Position numbers and translations under genes: made by a program
Origin: Burkholderiales bacterium
GTDB taxonomy: Bacteria > Pseudomonadota > Gammaproteobacteria > Burkholderiales > Burkholderiaceae_C
Direction of reading: 5' to 3'
Assembly (NCBI GenBank): GCA_016213205.1
Contig: JACRAZ010000037.1
Span: 1 to 64,000, forward strand
Length of the DNA: 64,000 bases
Part shown: positions 8,240-16,939 of the stretch, piece after piece
How the letters are laid out: each line of letters opens with the position of its first letter
Position numbering within the stretch: the stretch's first letter is position 1
Notes under the pieces: generated by a model
The model's input: the letters and a program-made list of their open reading frames with translations, nothing else
What the model was told of the DNA's origin: nothing
Databases searched by the model: none

Positions 8240-8896
8240 TCAACCAAGTTCTACACGAAGACCGCTGAGGAGCCCGGTGGCGACAAGTGCCGCGCGCGCG
8301 TTCTGCAAAGTGATTGCACCTGAAACGAACTGGTCGCGAATCGCAATGATTTGCGGATGAGCCAAGTTTGGCCAGCCAGCGCTCCTGACTAGCGTCTTCA
8401 TCTCCTCAGCAATCTCCATCATTGACTTCATTGCTGCCGCTTGGACCACTGGGACTTCGCTGATCATGGGAGCCGCGAAGTGCAAGGCTTCGGAGCACTC
8501 CTGCCAATGCCGCTTCAACTGGCCGACGTTCGGCGTGATCAGCTCCAGGTCAATGCCTCCAACTTCCAAGAAGGCCCGCATGAAGTCGAACGCACGGTCA
8601 ATCTCTGGCTGCTTGCCGGCAAGTCTGAAGATTTCGTTAACGACGTTGCTGTGCGACCGCATAACCTTCCAGTCCTCATCGTTGATACTCGCTGGACGAC
8701 CAGAAAACGCGTGCAGGTACTCGACGGCTAGCCGCTCGATCCCGAACCGGAGTTCCAGGGCGGCGTATGTGATGGCGGCCATGTTGACGCCGCCGTTTGC
8801 CACCTCTAACCACGCGGACGCTCGCTTGATGTGATCGCCGCGATCCGCAGGGTTGAACGTCAGACTCAGGTTCACGTTCGCGCGCTTGTTTAACAT
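8240..8896 (-). CDS. Hypothetical protein in a low-GC islet
   Basis: A 218-residue protein that I do not recognise. It is soluble, mostly helical in appearance and rich in Ala, Leu, Glu and His, without a signal peptide, membrane helix or obvious catalytic motif. The middle part is HSNVVNEIFRLAGKQPEIDR...GQLKRHWQECSEALHF. The start was set at ATG 8896 because GAGGG (8906-8902) stands 5 nt upstream; a GTG at 8902 is also possible. Its codons use many A/T third positions, unlike all neighbours, and the gene is flanked by two inverted palindromic repeats. Both suggest recent acquisition. Single-gene cargo between repeats is often a defence or stress function, but nothing in the sequence proves that here. 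Confidence 0.72.
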   Translation of the reverse strand: MLNKRANVNLSLTFNPADRGDHIKRASAWLEVANGGVNMAAITYAALELRFGIERLAVEYLHAFSGRPASINDEDWKVMRSHSNVVNEIFRLAGKQPEIDRAFDFMRAFLEVGGIDLELITPNVGQLKRHWQECSEALHFAAPMISEVPVVQAAAMKSMMEIAEEMKTLVRSAGWPNLAHPQIIAIRDQFVSGAITLQNARAALVATGLLSGLRVELG

Positions 8897-9665
8897 TGTC
8901 ACCCTCGCTGGCAGCTGGGAGCCACTTTCGGCGGCGTCAATACGGATGCGACAGGCCTGCTCGGAACATCGGCGTCATGGCCGAGTATGTCGCTGGGGGT
9001 CGAAATTCGAACGATGCATTCGCGCCCCATACCTTCAATTGTCCCAATGCGCTGGACTTGCTGCAGGTCTGAAACGCGAGAATGGCTCTGTGGCGTCCTT
9101 GGACTATTGGCTCCGACATACACGCTACTTGGCCGCTCAGCCTTTTGCGTCCTACCAGCCAGAAAAGTCGTTCACTTGATGCGATTGGCTGATACAGACC
9201 TCAGCAGTCCAAGCCGCCCCGCAAAGGCGCGGGCGCCCAGGCTGCGGCGCGCGTCCGCAGGCGCCGGGCTGGGGCGGTTCGGGGGGCGGCGTGCACGCAG
9301 TGCACGCTTTCCAAACTGACTCGCTGGCGCTGATCGCAGCGCGCTGAAAGCGCGCGGAGATAAATCCGACAGCGCGCCCCCCGAAGCGCACCGGCCCGGG
9401 AAGTCGGCCCCCTGGGCCGACCGCCGGAGCCGTGCGCCGCAGCCTGGGCGCCCGCGCCTTTGTCGCGCCGCAGCGTGCATGCAGCACTTCGCACACGCCA
9501 CTTCCCTCGCGGCACGCAGCACCGCGCACGCAGCACCGCGCCCGCCGCGGAACACCCGCCGCCGCCGCCAGGGATCGCCGGTGCCGGCCAAGAGGCCTGG
9601 GTTCTAGCCCTTCAAAGACGCGGCCACCCTTGGGCCAGCGCGACCGGCAGCGCCCGGGGTGCGCG
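8897..9665. other. Gene-free right half of the islet
   Basis: Apart from repeat copy B (9222-9462), this stretch contains only short unsupported reading frames. The first part (8907-9180) keeps the lower GC of the islet. At 9512-9539 there are two direct tandem copies of a 14-bp unit, GCACGCAGCACCGC. From about 9540 the composition returns to that of the chromosome. Confidence 0.5.
9222..9462. repeat. Palindromic repeat element, copy B (inverted relative to A)
   Basis: The outer arms at 9222-9252 and 9432-9462 are 31 bp and complementary at 30 of 31 positions. They differ in sequence from the arms of copy A at 7680. The core at 9320-9382 is, on the minus strand, nearly identical to the core of copy A. 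The adjacent hairpin is GTCGGCC / GGCCGAC here versus GTCAGCC / GGCTGAC in copy A, which is a compensated base-pair change. The conserved core with co-varying stems argues for selection on structure. Confidence 0.7.
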
Positions 9666-10100
9666 TCAACGCGCTCGCGGGGTGCCCGCCGCCGGGCTGC
9701 GGGCCTTGGCGGTGTTCAGTTGCACCGCCGCGCGGACCAGCGCCTTCAGCGCCGGCTCGTTCACCGCGTCGGTTTCCCGGAAGTCGATCGCGCGGCGCAC
9801 CTTGCCGCCCAGGCTGCTGTTGAACAGGCCCGCCGGGTCCGGCAGCGCGGCGCCCTGGGCGAAGGTGAGCTTCACCACCTGCCGGTAGGTCTCGCCGGTG
9901 CAGATGAGCCCGGCGTGCGACCACACCGGCACGTTCCACTTCCATTCCTCGGTCACTTCGGGGTCGGCTTCGTGGATCAGCGCGCGCAGGTGGGCCAGGC
10001 GCTGGCCGCGCCAGCCGGCCAGCTCGGCGATGCGGGCGTCGATCAGCGCCGCGGGTGGCGCACCCGGTGCGCTGTGCTGCTGGGTGGGGCTCTTGTTCAT
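9666..10100 (-). CDS. DUF1801-type (YdhG-like) protein
   Basis: 144-residue small soluble protein of the DUF1801 / YdhG-like fold. Visible family features are the EEWKWNVPVWSHAGLICTGETY segment, a VKLTFAQGAALPDPAGLFNSSLGGKVRRAIDF segment and the final conserved basic helix. Relatives resemble the bacterial frataxin-like and YdeI/YdhG proteins, and their biochemical role is poorly known. The start is ATG 10100, which begins MNKSPTQQHSAPG; the longer upstream frame has no resemblance to the family. It stands alone, diverging from the PEP-CTERM gene. Confidence 0.82.
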   Translation of the reverse strand: MNKSPTQQHSAPGAPPAALIDARIAELAGWRGQRLAHLRALIHEADPEVTEEWKWNVPVWSHAGLICTGETYRQVVKLTFAQGAALPDPAGLFNSSLGGKVRRAIDFRETDAVNEPALKALVRAAVQLNTAKARSPAAGTPRAR

Positions 10101-10437
10101 GGTGGCTGCCGGCCGCGGCGGGGTGCTGCGGGTCCCCAGGCCCCACCCACCGGCGGAAGGCCTGGGGTCCAGGCCGCTGCCGGGCCTGCCGCGCATTGTG
10201 CTGGGCACGGCCCTGGCCGGTGGCGCGCGGCCGGGTGCCGATGGGGTCTTTGACACGCGCCACGGCACCCTGGCGCGCGGCCCGCGCCTGCTGCCCCGCC
10301 GCGCCGACACCCAGCCCTGGGCTTGTGGCCGCATGTGTCGCCGCCGGCACTGTCGGCCAGCTTGACACATGGGCGGCCGCACAGCCCCGGGGCGCGCTGC
10401 AAGTGCGCGCCAGCACTGGGCTTCCTGCCCGGGGCCC

Positions 10438-10478
10438 GCGGCTTGCTTAGCAAGCCGCCTGGTGCGCAAACCTGCGCA
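10438..10478 (+). promoter_or_regulatory. Two stem-loops in the leader of the PEP-CTERM gene
   Basis: A perfect 9-bp stem GCGGCTTGC / GCAAGCCGC with a TTA loop (10438-10458) is followed 4 nt later by TGCGCA-AACC-TGCGCA (10463-10478). Both lie between the divergent starts at 10100 and 10503, just upstream of the GGAGAG ribosome binding site near 10491. The remaining 400-base gap (10101-10437) shows no gene. The stems could stabilise the message or act as an attenuator; there is no T-run, so they are not classical terminators. Confidence 0.45.
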
Positions 10479-10502
10479 TTCAACAACTTCGGAGAGAACA
10501 AC

Positions 10503-11054
10503 ATGGCCCAACGTGGCACCTCTTGGCTGGCAGCGGCAACCCTGGCTGCTGCCGCATGCTCCCCCGCCGTGGCGGGGCTGGTCGGCGACACCGTGGGTTG
10601 CAGCATCACGCCCACGCCGCTGTGGGTGTGCACCACCCCGACCGCGGTGGTGGGTGCGGGCGTCGAGTTCGAGCTCGAGCTGCCGCAGGCGCCGGGCAGC
10701 TTCGGTTTCGGCGTCGACATCGGCAATGCGTCGATCCGCATCGCCAGCAACGAGGACAACATCTTCGGCCTCGGCGCCAACGAACTGCTCGTGCTGAGCG
10801 GCCTGGATGCCGGCGCGCCGATCATCGGCATCACCAACCTCACGGTGTCGGGCGTGTCGGTGCTGTCGGCCAACTCGATCACCTGGACGGCCGACTCGGT
10901 CACGATCGACCTGAACCACGGCGCGCAGTGGGACGTGGGGTCCTTCGTGTCCTTCGACCTGATCACCGCCAACGTGCCGGAACCGGGCTCGCTGGCCCTG
11001 GGCGGCCTGGCACTGGCTGCGCTGGGCTGGACACGCCGCCGCCGCGCGGCCTGA
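10503..11054 (+). CDS. PEP-CTERM sorting domain protein
   Basis: 183-residue exported protein. An N-terminal signal peptide (TSWLAAATLAAAACSPAVAG) is followed by a beta-rich, Thr/Ser/Gly-containing body. The tripartite C-terminal PEP-CTERM signal is VPEPGSLALGGLALAALGW with the basic tail TRRRRAA. Such proteins are recognised by an exosortase (EpsH family) and linked to exopolysaccharide or surface formation; the sorting enzyme is not in this window. ATG 10503 is preceded by GGAGAG with good spacing. Two cysteines occur near the N-terminus of the mature protein (GCSITPTPLWVC) and could form a disulphide. The specific role is unknown. Confidence 0.88.
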   Translation: MAQRGTSWLAAATLAAAACSPAVAGLVGDTVGCSITPTPLWVCTTPTAVVGAGVEFELELPQAPGSFGFGVDIGNASIRIASNEDNIFGLGANELLVLSGLDAGAPIIGITNLTVSGVSVLSANSITWTADSVTIDLNHGAQWDVGSFVSFDLITANVPEPGSLALGGLALAALGWTRRRRAA

Positions 11055-11089
11055 TCACCCGGCGGCCCGGCCGCCAAGGGTTCTATTCA

Positions 11090-11129
11090 ACGCAATTGCG
11101 AATCATTCGCAATTGCGTATGATGGGCGG
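11090..11129 (+). promoter_or_regulatory. Fur-like 29-bp palindrome and promoter of the DUF1513 gene
   Basis: A perfect palindrome with 14-nt arms around a central C (11104) spans 11090-11118. Its core half-site TGCGAAT / ATTCGCA differs from the Fur-type half TGAGAAT at one position per arm. A candidate -35 (TTGCGA, 11096-11101), a 16-nt spacer and a good -10 (TATGAT, 11118-11123) overlap it, so binding would block RNA polymerase. The expected transcription start falls at the ATG at 11130, so the message may be leaderless. Iron control is an inference from the motif and from the iron-linked company usually kept by DUF1513 genes. Confidence 0.65.
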
Positions 11130-12338
11130 ATGCGATCCCCTCCCGCCCCTCGCCCCACCTTCCCGGCCGGCCCCTTGGCCCGCCGCCGTGTCCTGGCCCA
11201 GTTGGCCCAACTGGCCGGGCTAACCGGGCTAACCGGGCTTGCCGGCGCCGCCTGCGGCGCCGTGCCGGCCACCCACGCCGCCTCAACCGAGCCACCCGCT
11301 CCGCGCCAGCGCCTGGCCGCCGCATGGCGCCTGCCCGAGGGCAGCGGCGGTGAGCTCGACCGCGTGGGCGTGCTGGAGATCGACTGGTCGGCCGGCCGCG
11401 TCAGCGTGCAGGCCGACCACCCCGCGCCGGGGCGCGCCCACGGGCTGCATGCCCTGCCCGATGGCGGCTTCGTGGCGGTGGCCGGCCGCCCGGGCCGCTG
11501 GCTGCTGCGCTGCGATGCCGAAGGCCGGCTGGTGCAGCACCACACCCTGGCCGGCGCGCAGGAGCCCCACACCCTGGGCGGCCATGCGCTGCTGTCGGCC
11601 GACGGGCGCCACCTGTTCACCTGCGAGACCCACCCCGACACCGGCGAAGGCTGGATCGGCGTGCGCGCGCCCGACACGCTGCGCCGCATCGGCGGCTTCT
11701 CCAGCCAGGGGCTGGACCCGCACCAGATGGTGCTGGATGGCGAGGGCCAGCTCTGGGTGGCCAACGGTGGCATTCCGCGGCTGCCGGATGGCCGCAAGAC
11801 GGCGATGGAGCGCATGGCGCCCTCGCTGGTGCGGCTGGCCGCGTCCGATGGCCGGCTGCTGGCCGAGCACCGCCTGGCCGATGCACGGGTGAGCCTGCGC
11901 CACCTGGCCTGGGCCGAGGATGGCAGCGGGCGCCTGGGGGTGGCGCTGCAGGCCGAGCATGACGACGAGGCCCGCCGCCGCGACGCGCCGCTGCTGGCCG
12001 TGCTGGAAGCGGGCCGGCTGGTGTTGCCCAGCCAGGACACCCAGGGCATCGGCTACGCCGGCGACATTGCCGCCGGCCCGGGCGGCGGCTTCGTGCTCAG
12101 CGGCCAGAAGGCCGGGCGCGGGCTGTGGTGGCACCCGGGGGCGGCCGAGCGGCTGACCCGCGTGGCCGAGCTGGGCGACGCCTGCGCACTGGCCGCCTGG
12201 GATGGCGGCCGTGGCGTGCTGATCGCCGCGCGCCTGGGCCTGGCGCGCTGGCATGTCAGCGATGCGCCGCGCCTGCTGCGCTGGCCGATGCCGATGTCGC
12301 CCGACAACCATTGGCTGCTGCTGGACCCGGCGGCGTAA
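11130..12338 (+). CDS. DUF1513 family exported protein
   Basis: 402-residue protein of the DUF1513 (COG3490) family, a predicted beta-propeller-like periplasmic protein. The N-terminus has a twin-arginine-like signal (ARRRVLAQLAQLAGL) followed by an unusual hydrophobic stretch encoded by tandem 9-bp units (GLTGLTGLAG) and an Ala-x-Ala-type end. The body contains repeated propeller-like blades such as GRAHGLHALPDGGFVAV, EPHTLGGHALLSADGRHLFTCE and DPHQMVLDGEGQLWVANGGI. In other proteobacteria DUF1513 genes sit beside imelysin-like lipoproteins and di-haem peroxidases in iron-regulated loci; here the gene is alone, behind a Fur-like palindrome. The ATG at 11130 has no separate ribosome binding site. 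Confidence 0.85.
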   Translation: MRSPPAPRPTFPAGPLARRRVLAQLAQLAGLTGLTGLAGAACGAVPATHAASTEPPAPRQRLAAAWRLPEGSGGELDRVGVLEIDWSAGRVSVQADHPAPGRAHGLHALPDGGFVAVAGRPGRWLLRCDAEGRLVQHHTLAGAQEPHTLGGHALLSADGRHLFTCETHPDTGEGWIGVRAPDTLRRIGGFSSQGLDPHQMVLDGEGQLWVANGGIPRLPDGRKTAMERMAPSLVRLAASDGRLLAEHRLADARVSLRHLAWAEDGSGRLGVALQAEHDDEARRRDAPLLAVLEAGRLVLPSQDTQGIGYAGDIAAGPGGGFVLSGQKAGRGLWWHPGAAERLTRVAELGDACALAAWDGGRGVLIAARLGLARWHVSDAPRLLRWPMPMSPDNHWLLLDPAA

Positions 12339-12383
12339 CGGCACCGGGCCGGCACGGGCCGCAGCCGGTCGGCCCGGGCCGCC

Positions 12384-14492
12384 TCAACCGCCCTGGGCCG
12401 CCTGCATCACGCAGAAGCTCAGGCCCGCCAGCTCCACCAGCTGCTCCAGGGTGTAGGGCACCGGGCTCAGGTAGTTGGCCTCCACCGCGGCGGGCGGGTT
12501 GGGCGCCGCCTGCAGGCCCCAGGGGTTGTAGGCCAGCACGCTGGAATTGCTGGGGTCGGTGGTGTCCGCATCCACCAGGTAGTGGGCATGGCCGCCCACC
12601 AGCAACTGGTTGCCGAAGCTGTCGGCCTGCGTGGTGCGCACCCCCACCCAGACGGTGCTGCCGCCGTTGATCACGCCCTTGAGCAGCGCGATGAAGTCGG
12701 CCTTGGCCTGCGCACTGCTGCCGTCGATGCCGTTCCAGGTGATGTACTCGTTGCCCGCCAGCGGCGCGGTGCCCGCCTCGCCGGCATTGGCGACCACGCT
12801 GTACATCGCCACCTTGCCCGCGAGCAGCTGGGTGTACGGGTCGCCATGGCCGCCCTCGATGCCGCCATAGCTGTTGAGGCCGCGCGCCTCGGCACGCGGC
12901 AGGATGCCCAGCGCATTGGCCTGCGCGTAGGCCTTCTCGATCAGCGGCACCCAGATCTCGCCGTTCAGGTCCTTCGCGGCGGAGCCGGCGTAGGCCAGCC
13001 GGGCGTTGTTGTCGGGGCTGGTGGGCAGCATGTCGTTCACGGTGACCCAATGCGCCTTGCCGTTGGCATCGAAGAAGCGCACGCCCCAGCTGCGGTTGCC
13101 GTCGACGGTGGCGTTCTCGACCACCATCGCCTCGATGGCGGTGGGCGTGGTGCCGGCCACGGCGGCCATCACCGCGATCAGGTAGCAATCACCCGCCGAG
13201 CCCTGGGCCACGTCGGCCAGTGCCACACCGTCGACGAACAGGCTGCCGCTGGACTTGGCGTAGACCGCGGTCACCGAGCTGGCGCGCGCATTGGCGGTGT
13301 CGCCGCCGGTGGCCGGTGAAGGCAGGTCGCCGCCCAGCAGCCACTTGCTCACCAGCTTTTCGAAGTTCTCGATCGAGGTGCCGGCGGTCAGGCCACCGAG
13401 TTCAGAGCGCTGGGTGCTGCCACCGTTGAAGAAGCGGTTGGCGTCGGAGCTGTCCACCATCTTGCCGAACACGTAGGCCAGGTAGTCGCCCGCCGCGGCC
13501 GTGGGGCCGGTGAAGGCGGCCTTGCCGCGCGCGGCCAGCGCCTGCAGGCTGGCCACTTCGTCGGCGCTGATCGGCGTGTTGCCGGCCGCCTTGTGGCTGG
13601 CGATCACGTTGTTGAGGGCGTTCACCAGCTCGGTGTAGGTCATGCCCGTGGTGCCGGTGTTCTGCGTGGTCTTGTCGGCCCCCGCATTCGGCCCGACCGA
13701 TTGCGCTGCGGGCGCCATCGCCGCCTCGATCAGCTGGCGCAGCGTGGTGTCCTTCAGCGTGCTGGTCCAGTTGGGGGTGAGCGGCAGGTCGAAATCGCTA
13801 TCGATGTCCAGCCCACCGCCGGTCTCCAGGGCCTCGAGCTGCGCCGCGCTGAGCACGCCGCCGCCGGTCAGCTCGCCCGCGGCATTGAAGCTGGCGGCAA
13901 AGATCGCGCCGGAAGGATCCATCGCATACACGGTGTAGCCACCGGTGGCGGGCTGCACCTCGGCCAGCTCCCAGCCGGCGGGCAGCACCTCGTCGGTGAT
14001 GGCCACGCCGCCGGCACGCAGCGTGACGATGGTGGTGGAACTGGTCCCCACCTGGTAGGCGCCCACGGCGTCGACATACAGGTTGACCGCGCCGCCTTCG
14101 ATCAACACCGATTCGGCGCCGAAGCCGCCGTTGTCGTTGAGGTCGATCTTGTACTGGTTCTCGGCCGCGTACAGCTCGGCCTGGGTGAGGGCCTTCACCG
14201 AGCTGGCCGCGATCTCGCCGTTGGCGGCCACCAGCACCTCGATGATGCTGTCGTTCTGCACATCCGAGCGCACGAACAACCGCCAGCCCCCCTTGCCATC
14301 GGATTCCACCGCCACGGCCGAATGGCCGAAGGTGTCGTCGGTGATCGACGTGATGGCGCCCACCTTCACCTTGACCAGCGACTTGCTGCTCGACCCCACC
14401 GACCAGCTGGCATCGGCGTTGATGAACAACATCGCGCCATTGCCGAGGTGGCGGGCGTAGGGTTCGATGACCAGGGGGTTGCTGCTTGGCAT
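12384..14492 (-). CDS. Calpain-type (C2) cysteine protease domain protein
   Basis: 702 residues. The C-terminal part is a calpain-like papain-fold protease. The catalytic cysteine lies in GSAGDCYLIA (C436), the histidine in GGHAHYLVDAD (H635) and the asparagine in YNPWG (N656), in the order Cys-His-Asn. The first 230 or so residues form Gly/Ala-rich repeats with WELAEVQPATGGYTVYAMD, resembling the Trp-rich C-terminal domain often found in secreted bacterial proteins. No N-terminal signal peptide is visible; the acidic, glycine-rich composition would fit a type I-secreted protein, but no clear RTX nonapeptides are present. The start at 14492 is set by a GAGGAAG ribosome binding site. Bacterial calpain homologues are uncommon; the substrate is unknown. 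Confidence 0.85.
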   Translation of the reverse strand: MPSSNPLVIEPYARHLGNGAMLFINADASWSVGSSSKSLVKVKVGAITSITDDTFGHSAVAVESDGKGGWRLFVRSDVQNDSIIEVLVAANGEIAASSVKALTQAELYAAENQYKIDLNDNGGFGAESVLIEGGAVNLYVDAVGAYQVGTSSTTIVTLRAGGVAITDEVLPAGWELAEVQPATGGYTVYAMDPSGAIFAASFNAAGELTGGGVLSAAQLEALETGGGLDIDSDFDLPLTPNWTSTLKDTTLRQLIEAAMAPAAQSVGPNAGADKTTQNTGTTGMTYTELVNALNNVIASHKAAGNTPISADEVASLQALAARGKAAFTGPTAAAGDYLAYVFGKMVDSSDANRFFNGGSTQRSELGGLTAGTSIENFEKLVSKWLLGGDLPSPATGGDTANARASSVTAVYAKSSGSLFVDGVALADVAQGSAGDCYLIAVMAAVAGTTPTAIEAMVVENATVDGNRSWGVRFFDANGKAHWVTVNDMLPTSPDNNARLAYAGSAAKDLNGEIWVPLIEKAYAQANALGILPRAEARGLNSYGGIEGGHGDPYTQLLAGKVAMYSVVANAGEAGTAPLAGNEYITWNGIDGSSAQAKADFIALLKGVINGGSTVWVGVRTTQADSFGNQLLVGGHAHYLVDADTTDPSNSSVLAYNPWGLQAAPNPPAAVEANYLSPVPYTLEQLVELAGLSFCVMQAAQGG

Positions 14493-14645
14493 GGGGACTT
14501 CCTCGGTGCGGGCTGCGAAGGGGTGGCCGACCCGCCATCCAGACGGGTGGGCCATCTTCGTGCGCCGCCCAACGAAGTCAAGCAGAAAGTGGAAAAAGCG
14601 AACGCCTGCCCGCGCGCCACGATCGTGGGCGCGGTGCGTTGCCTC

Positions 14646-14681
14646 GCGTCACCCCTGAGCGCGGCCGCGCCGGCGTGACGC
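14646..14681 (-). terminator. Stem-loop directly after the molybdenum hydroxylase stop codon
   Basis: GCGTCAC (14646-14652) pairs with GTGACGC (14675-14681), with the self-complementary GCGCGGCCGCGC inside. It begins at the base after the stop codon of the minus-strand gene ending at 14682. A second palindrome, CCACGATCGTGG, follows at 14617-14628, and T residues lie further downstream. No T-run abuts the first stem, so a terminator role is likely but not certain. Confidence 0.5.
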
Positions 14682-16904
14682 TCAATCCCCCATCGTCGCG
14701 GCCGGATAGAACGGCAGCGTGCGCACCCGCGTGCCCGTCAGCCGTGCCCAGGCGTTGGCCATCGCCGGTGCGAAGGTGGGCACGCCCAGTTCGCCGATGC
14801 CGCCAATGGGCACCGTGCGGTCGGCGGCCGCGGGCGCCGGCATCAGCACCACGCTGACGGGGGGCATCTCCTGCAGCCGCATCATGCGGCTGGCGTTGAA
14901 GTTCTTCACCTGTGCGGCGCCGTTGACGAAGGTCTGGCGCCCGTACAGCGTGGCGTTGATCGCGTGCACCACGCCGCCGACGATCTGCGCCTCCACCGAG
15001 CCGGGGCTCACGACGAGGTAGCTGTCCACCGCCACCCACACGCGGTTCACGCGCGGGCCGGCGCTGGTCTTCGACACCTCGACCACCTGGGCCACGATGG
15101 TGTTGAACGCGGTGCCGATGGCAATGCCGCGCGCCGTGCCGGCCGGCGAAGGGCTGCCCCAGCCGGCCGCCTGGGCCGCGGCCTCCAGCACCGCGATCCA
15201 GCGCGGGTTGGTCAGCCGCGCGCGGCGGAACTGGAACGGGTCCTGGCCCGCGGCGAGCGCAAGCTCGTCGATCATCGATTCCACCGCGAAGGTGTTGATC
15301 GAAGCGCCCACCGATCGCCAGAAGCCCACCGGCACCGGCGCGGTGTGGCTCACCCATTCGGTGAGCCGCGCCCCGAAGCTGTATGGCAGCGCATGCGAGC
15401 CCTCGGAGCCCTGGCTGTCGCCGGTGGCGCCCAGCGGCACGCCGCGCTGGCCCAGGATCGAGGGCGAGACATTGCGGTAGGCCCAGCCCGCCACGTGGCC
15501 GTTGGCATCGAGCCCGGCACGCGCGCGCACCAGCGCCATCGGGCGGTACTGGTCATGGGCGAAGTCTTCCTCGCGTGGCCACATCAGCTTGACCGGGCGC
15601 TGCAGCGCCATGCCCACCTGCACCGCCTGCGCGATGAAGTCCTGCTCGGCCTTGCGGCCCAGGCCGCCGCCGAGCTTCATGGTGTGGATGGTGACCTGGT
15701 TCGCCGCCAGCCCGGTGAGGGCCATCACCAGCGTCAGCGCGCCACGCGCCGATTGCGTGGGCGCCCACACCTCGCAGCGCGTGCCGGCCACGTAGTCCAC
15801 CGTGCAGTTGAGCACCTCCATGCAGGCATGCGCCACGTAGGGCAGCGAGTAGGTGGCCTCCACCACCTTGGCCGAGGTGGCGATGGCCGCAGCGGCATCG
15901 GCGGTGCTGCGCTCCACCGTGTACAGCGTGCCCGGCGGGTTGGCGGCACCGGCCGCGTAGGGCGTGGCGCTGCCGAGCAGGGCCTGTGCATCGGCCAGGA
16001 ACTGGGTGCTGTTGAGGGCCGCCGCGTTGGCCGGCAACTTCCAGTTCACCGCGAGGCGCTTGGCCGCCTGCCAGGCATCCCAGGTGTTGGTGCCCACCAC
16101 GGCCACCGCGTTGGTGTTGCCCACCGCCTCCAGGCCGCGGCCGGTGCCGGCCACCACCTGGGTGGGCACCACCGCGATCGCGCCCGCGGGCACGGCGGGC
16201 GTGGCGGCCAGCGTGCCGCCGAAGCTGGGGCAGTGGCGGATCACCGCGTACACCATGTTGGGCACCCGCACGTCCAGCCCATAGATGGCGCTGCCGTCCA
16301 CCTTGGCCGGTATGTCCTGGCGCGGGAAGGTCTTGCCGATGCAGCGGAACTGGCTGTCGGGCACCAGCGGCGCGCTGGCCGGCGGCGTGAGCAGCGCCGC
16401 GGCCGCGGCCACCTGGCCATAGCTGCGCGTGGCGCCGCTGGGGGCATGGTGGATGACCCCGTTGCTCACGCTGTAGTTGCTGCGCGAGGCATCCCCGATC
16501 TGCGCCATCGCGGCACTGACGAGCATTTCACGCGCTATCGCACCCGCATCACGCAGGCGCCAGAAGTTGTTGCGCGTGACCCCGCTGCCCACGGTGTTGA
16601 TCGCGCTGCCCACGGGCGCCGGGCTGGCCAGCGTGGGGCCACCCTGCACCATCTGCACCCGGGTGGGATCGACCATCAGGTCTTCGCACAGCACCTGCGC
16701 CAGGCCGGCGTTGGCGCCCTGCCCCATGTCGGAGGAGCCGATGGTGAGGGTGATGCGCTCGTCGCTGCCGATCGTGAGCCAGGTGTTCACGGCCGTGCCG
16801 GCGGGCGCGGCCTCGGCAGCGCGGCCGGGCAGCAGGAACGCGAGCGTGAGGCCGGTGCCGGCGCCCAGGAACTGGCGGCGGCCCAGGGTGGGGGTGTCGA
16901 TCAT
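14682..16904 (-). CDS. Molybdenum hydroxylase large subunit, isoquinoline 1-oxidoreductase IorB type
   Basis: 740-residue molybdopterin-binding subunit of the xanthine oxidase family, single-chain IorB-like layout. A twin-arginine signal (LGRRQFLGAGTGLTLAFLLPG) directs it folded to the periplasm. Molybdopterin-contact motifs include SSDMGQGANAGLAQVL near the N-terminus, KLGGGLGRKAEQDF in the middle and GFWRSVGASINTFAVESMIDELA further on. The start at 16904 has GAGGA 8 nt upstream. The small iron-sulphur subunit is encoded 35 nt upstream on the same strand. Family members hydroxylate N-heteroaromatics or oxidise aldehydes; the substrate cannot be told. The c-type cytochrome subunit often found with periplasmic relatives is absent here. 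Confidence 0.9.
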   Translation of the reverse strand: MIDTPTLGRRQFLGAGTGLTLAFLLPGRAAEAAPAGTAVNTWLTIGSDERITLTIGSSDMGQGANAGLAQVLCEDLMVDPTRVQMVQGGPTLASPAPVGSAINTVGSGVTRNNFWRLRDAGAIAREMLVSAAMAQIGDASRSNYSVSNGVIHHAPSGATRSYGQVAAAAALLTPPASAPLVPDSQFRCIGKTFPRQDIPAKVDGSAIYGLDVRVPNMVYAVIRHCPSFGGTLAATPAVPAGAIAVVPTQVVAGTGRGLEAVGNTNAVAVVGTNTWDAWQAAKRLAVNWKLPANAAALNSTQFLADAQALLGSATPYAAGAANPPGTLYTVERSTADAAAAIATSAKVVEATYSLPYVAHACMEVLNCTVDYVAGTRCEVWAPTQSARGALTLVMALTGLAANQVTIHTMKLGGGLGRKAEQDFIAQAVQVGMALQRPVKLMWPREEDFAHDQYRPMALVRARAGLDANGHVAGWAYRNVSPSILGQRGVPLGATGDSQGSEGSHALPYSFGARLTEWVSHTAPVPVGFWRSVGASINTFAVESMIDELALAAGQDPFQFRRARLTNPRWIAVLEAAAQAAGWGSPSPAGTARGIAIGTAFNTIVAQVVEVSKTSAGPRVNRVWVAVDSYLVVSPGSVEAQIVGGVVHAINATLYGRQTFVNGAAQVKNFNASRMMRLQEMPPVSVVLMPAPAAADRTVPIGGIGELGVPTFAPAMANAWARLTGTRVRTLPFYPAATMGD

Positions 16905-16939
16905 CGGGGTGTTCCTCGGCAGGTTGCTGACGGGCGGGC

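Noticed and set aside
10431..10446. Sigma-54 (-24/-12) promoter for the PEP-CTERM gene
   Set aside because: Only GG and GC at the right spacing are present (GGGCCC-N5-TTGC). That is too weak in GC-rich DNA and overlaps a hairpin.
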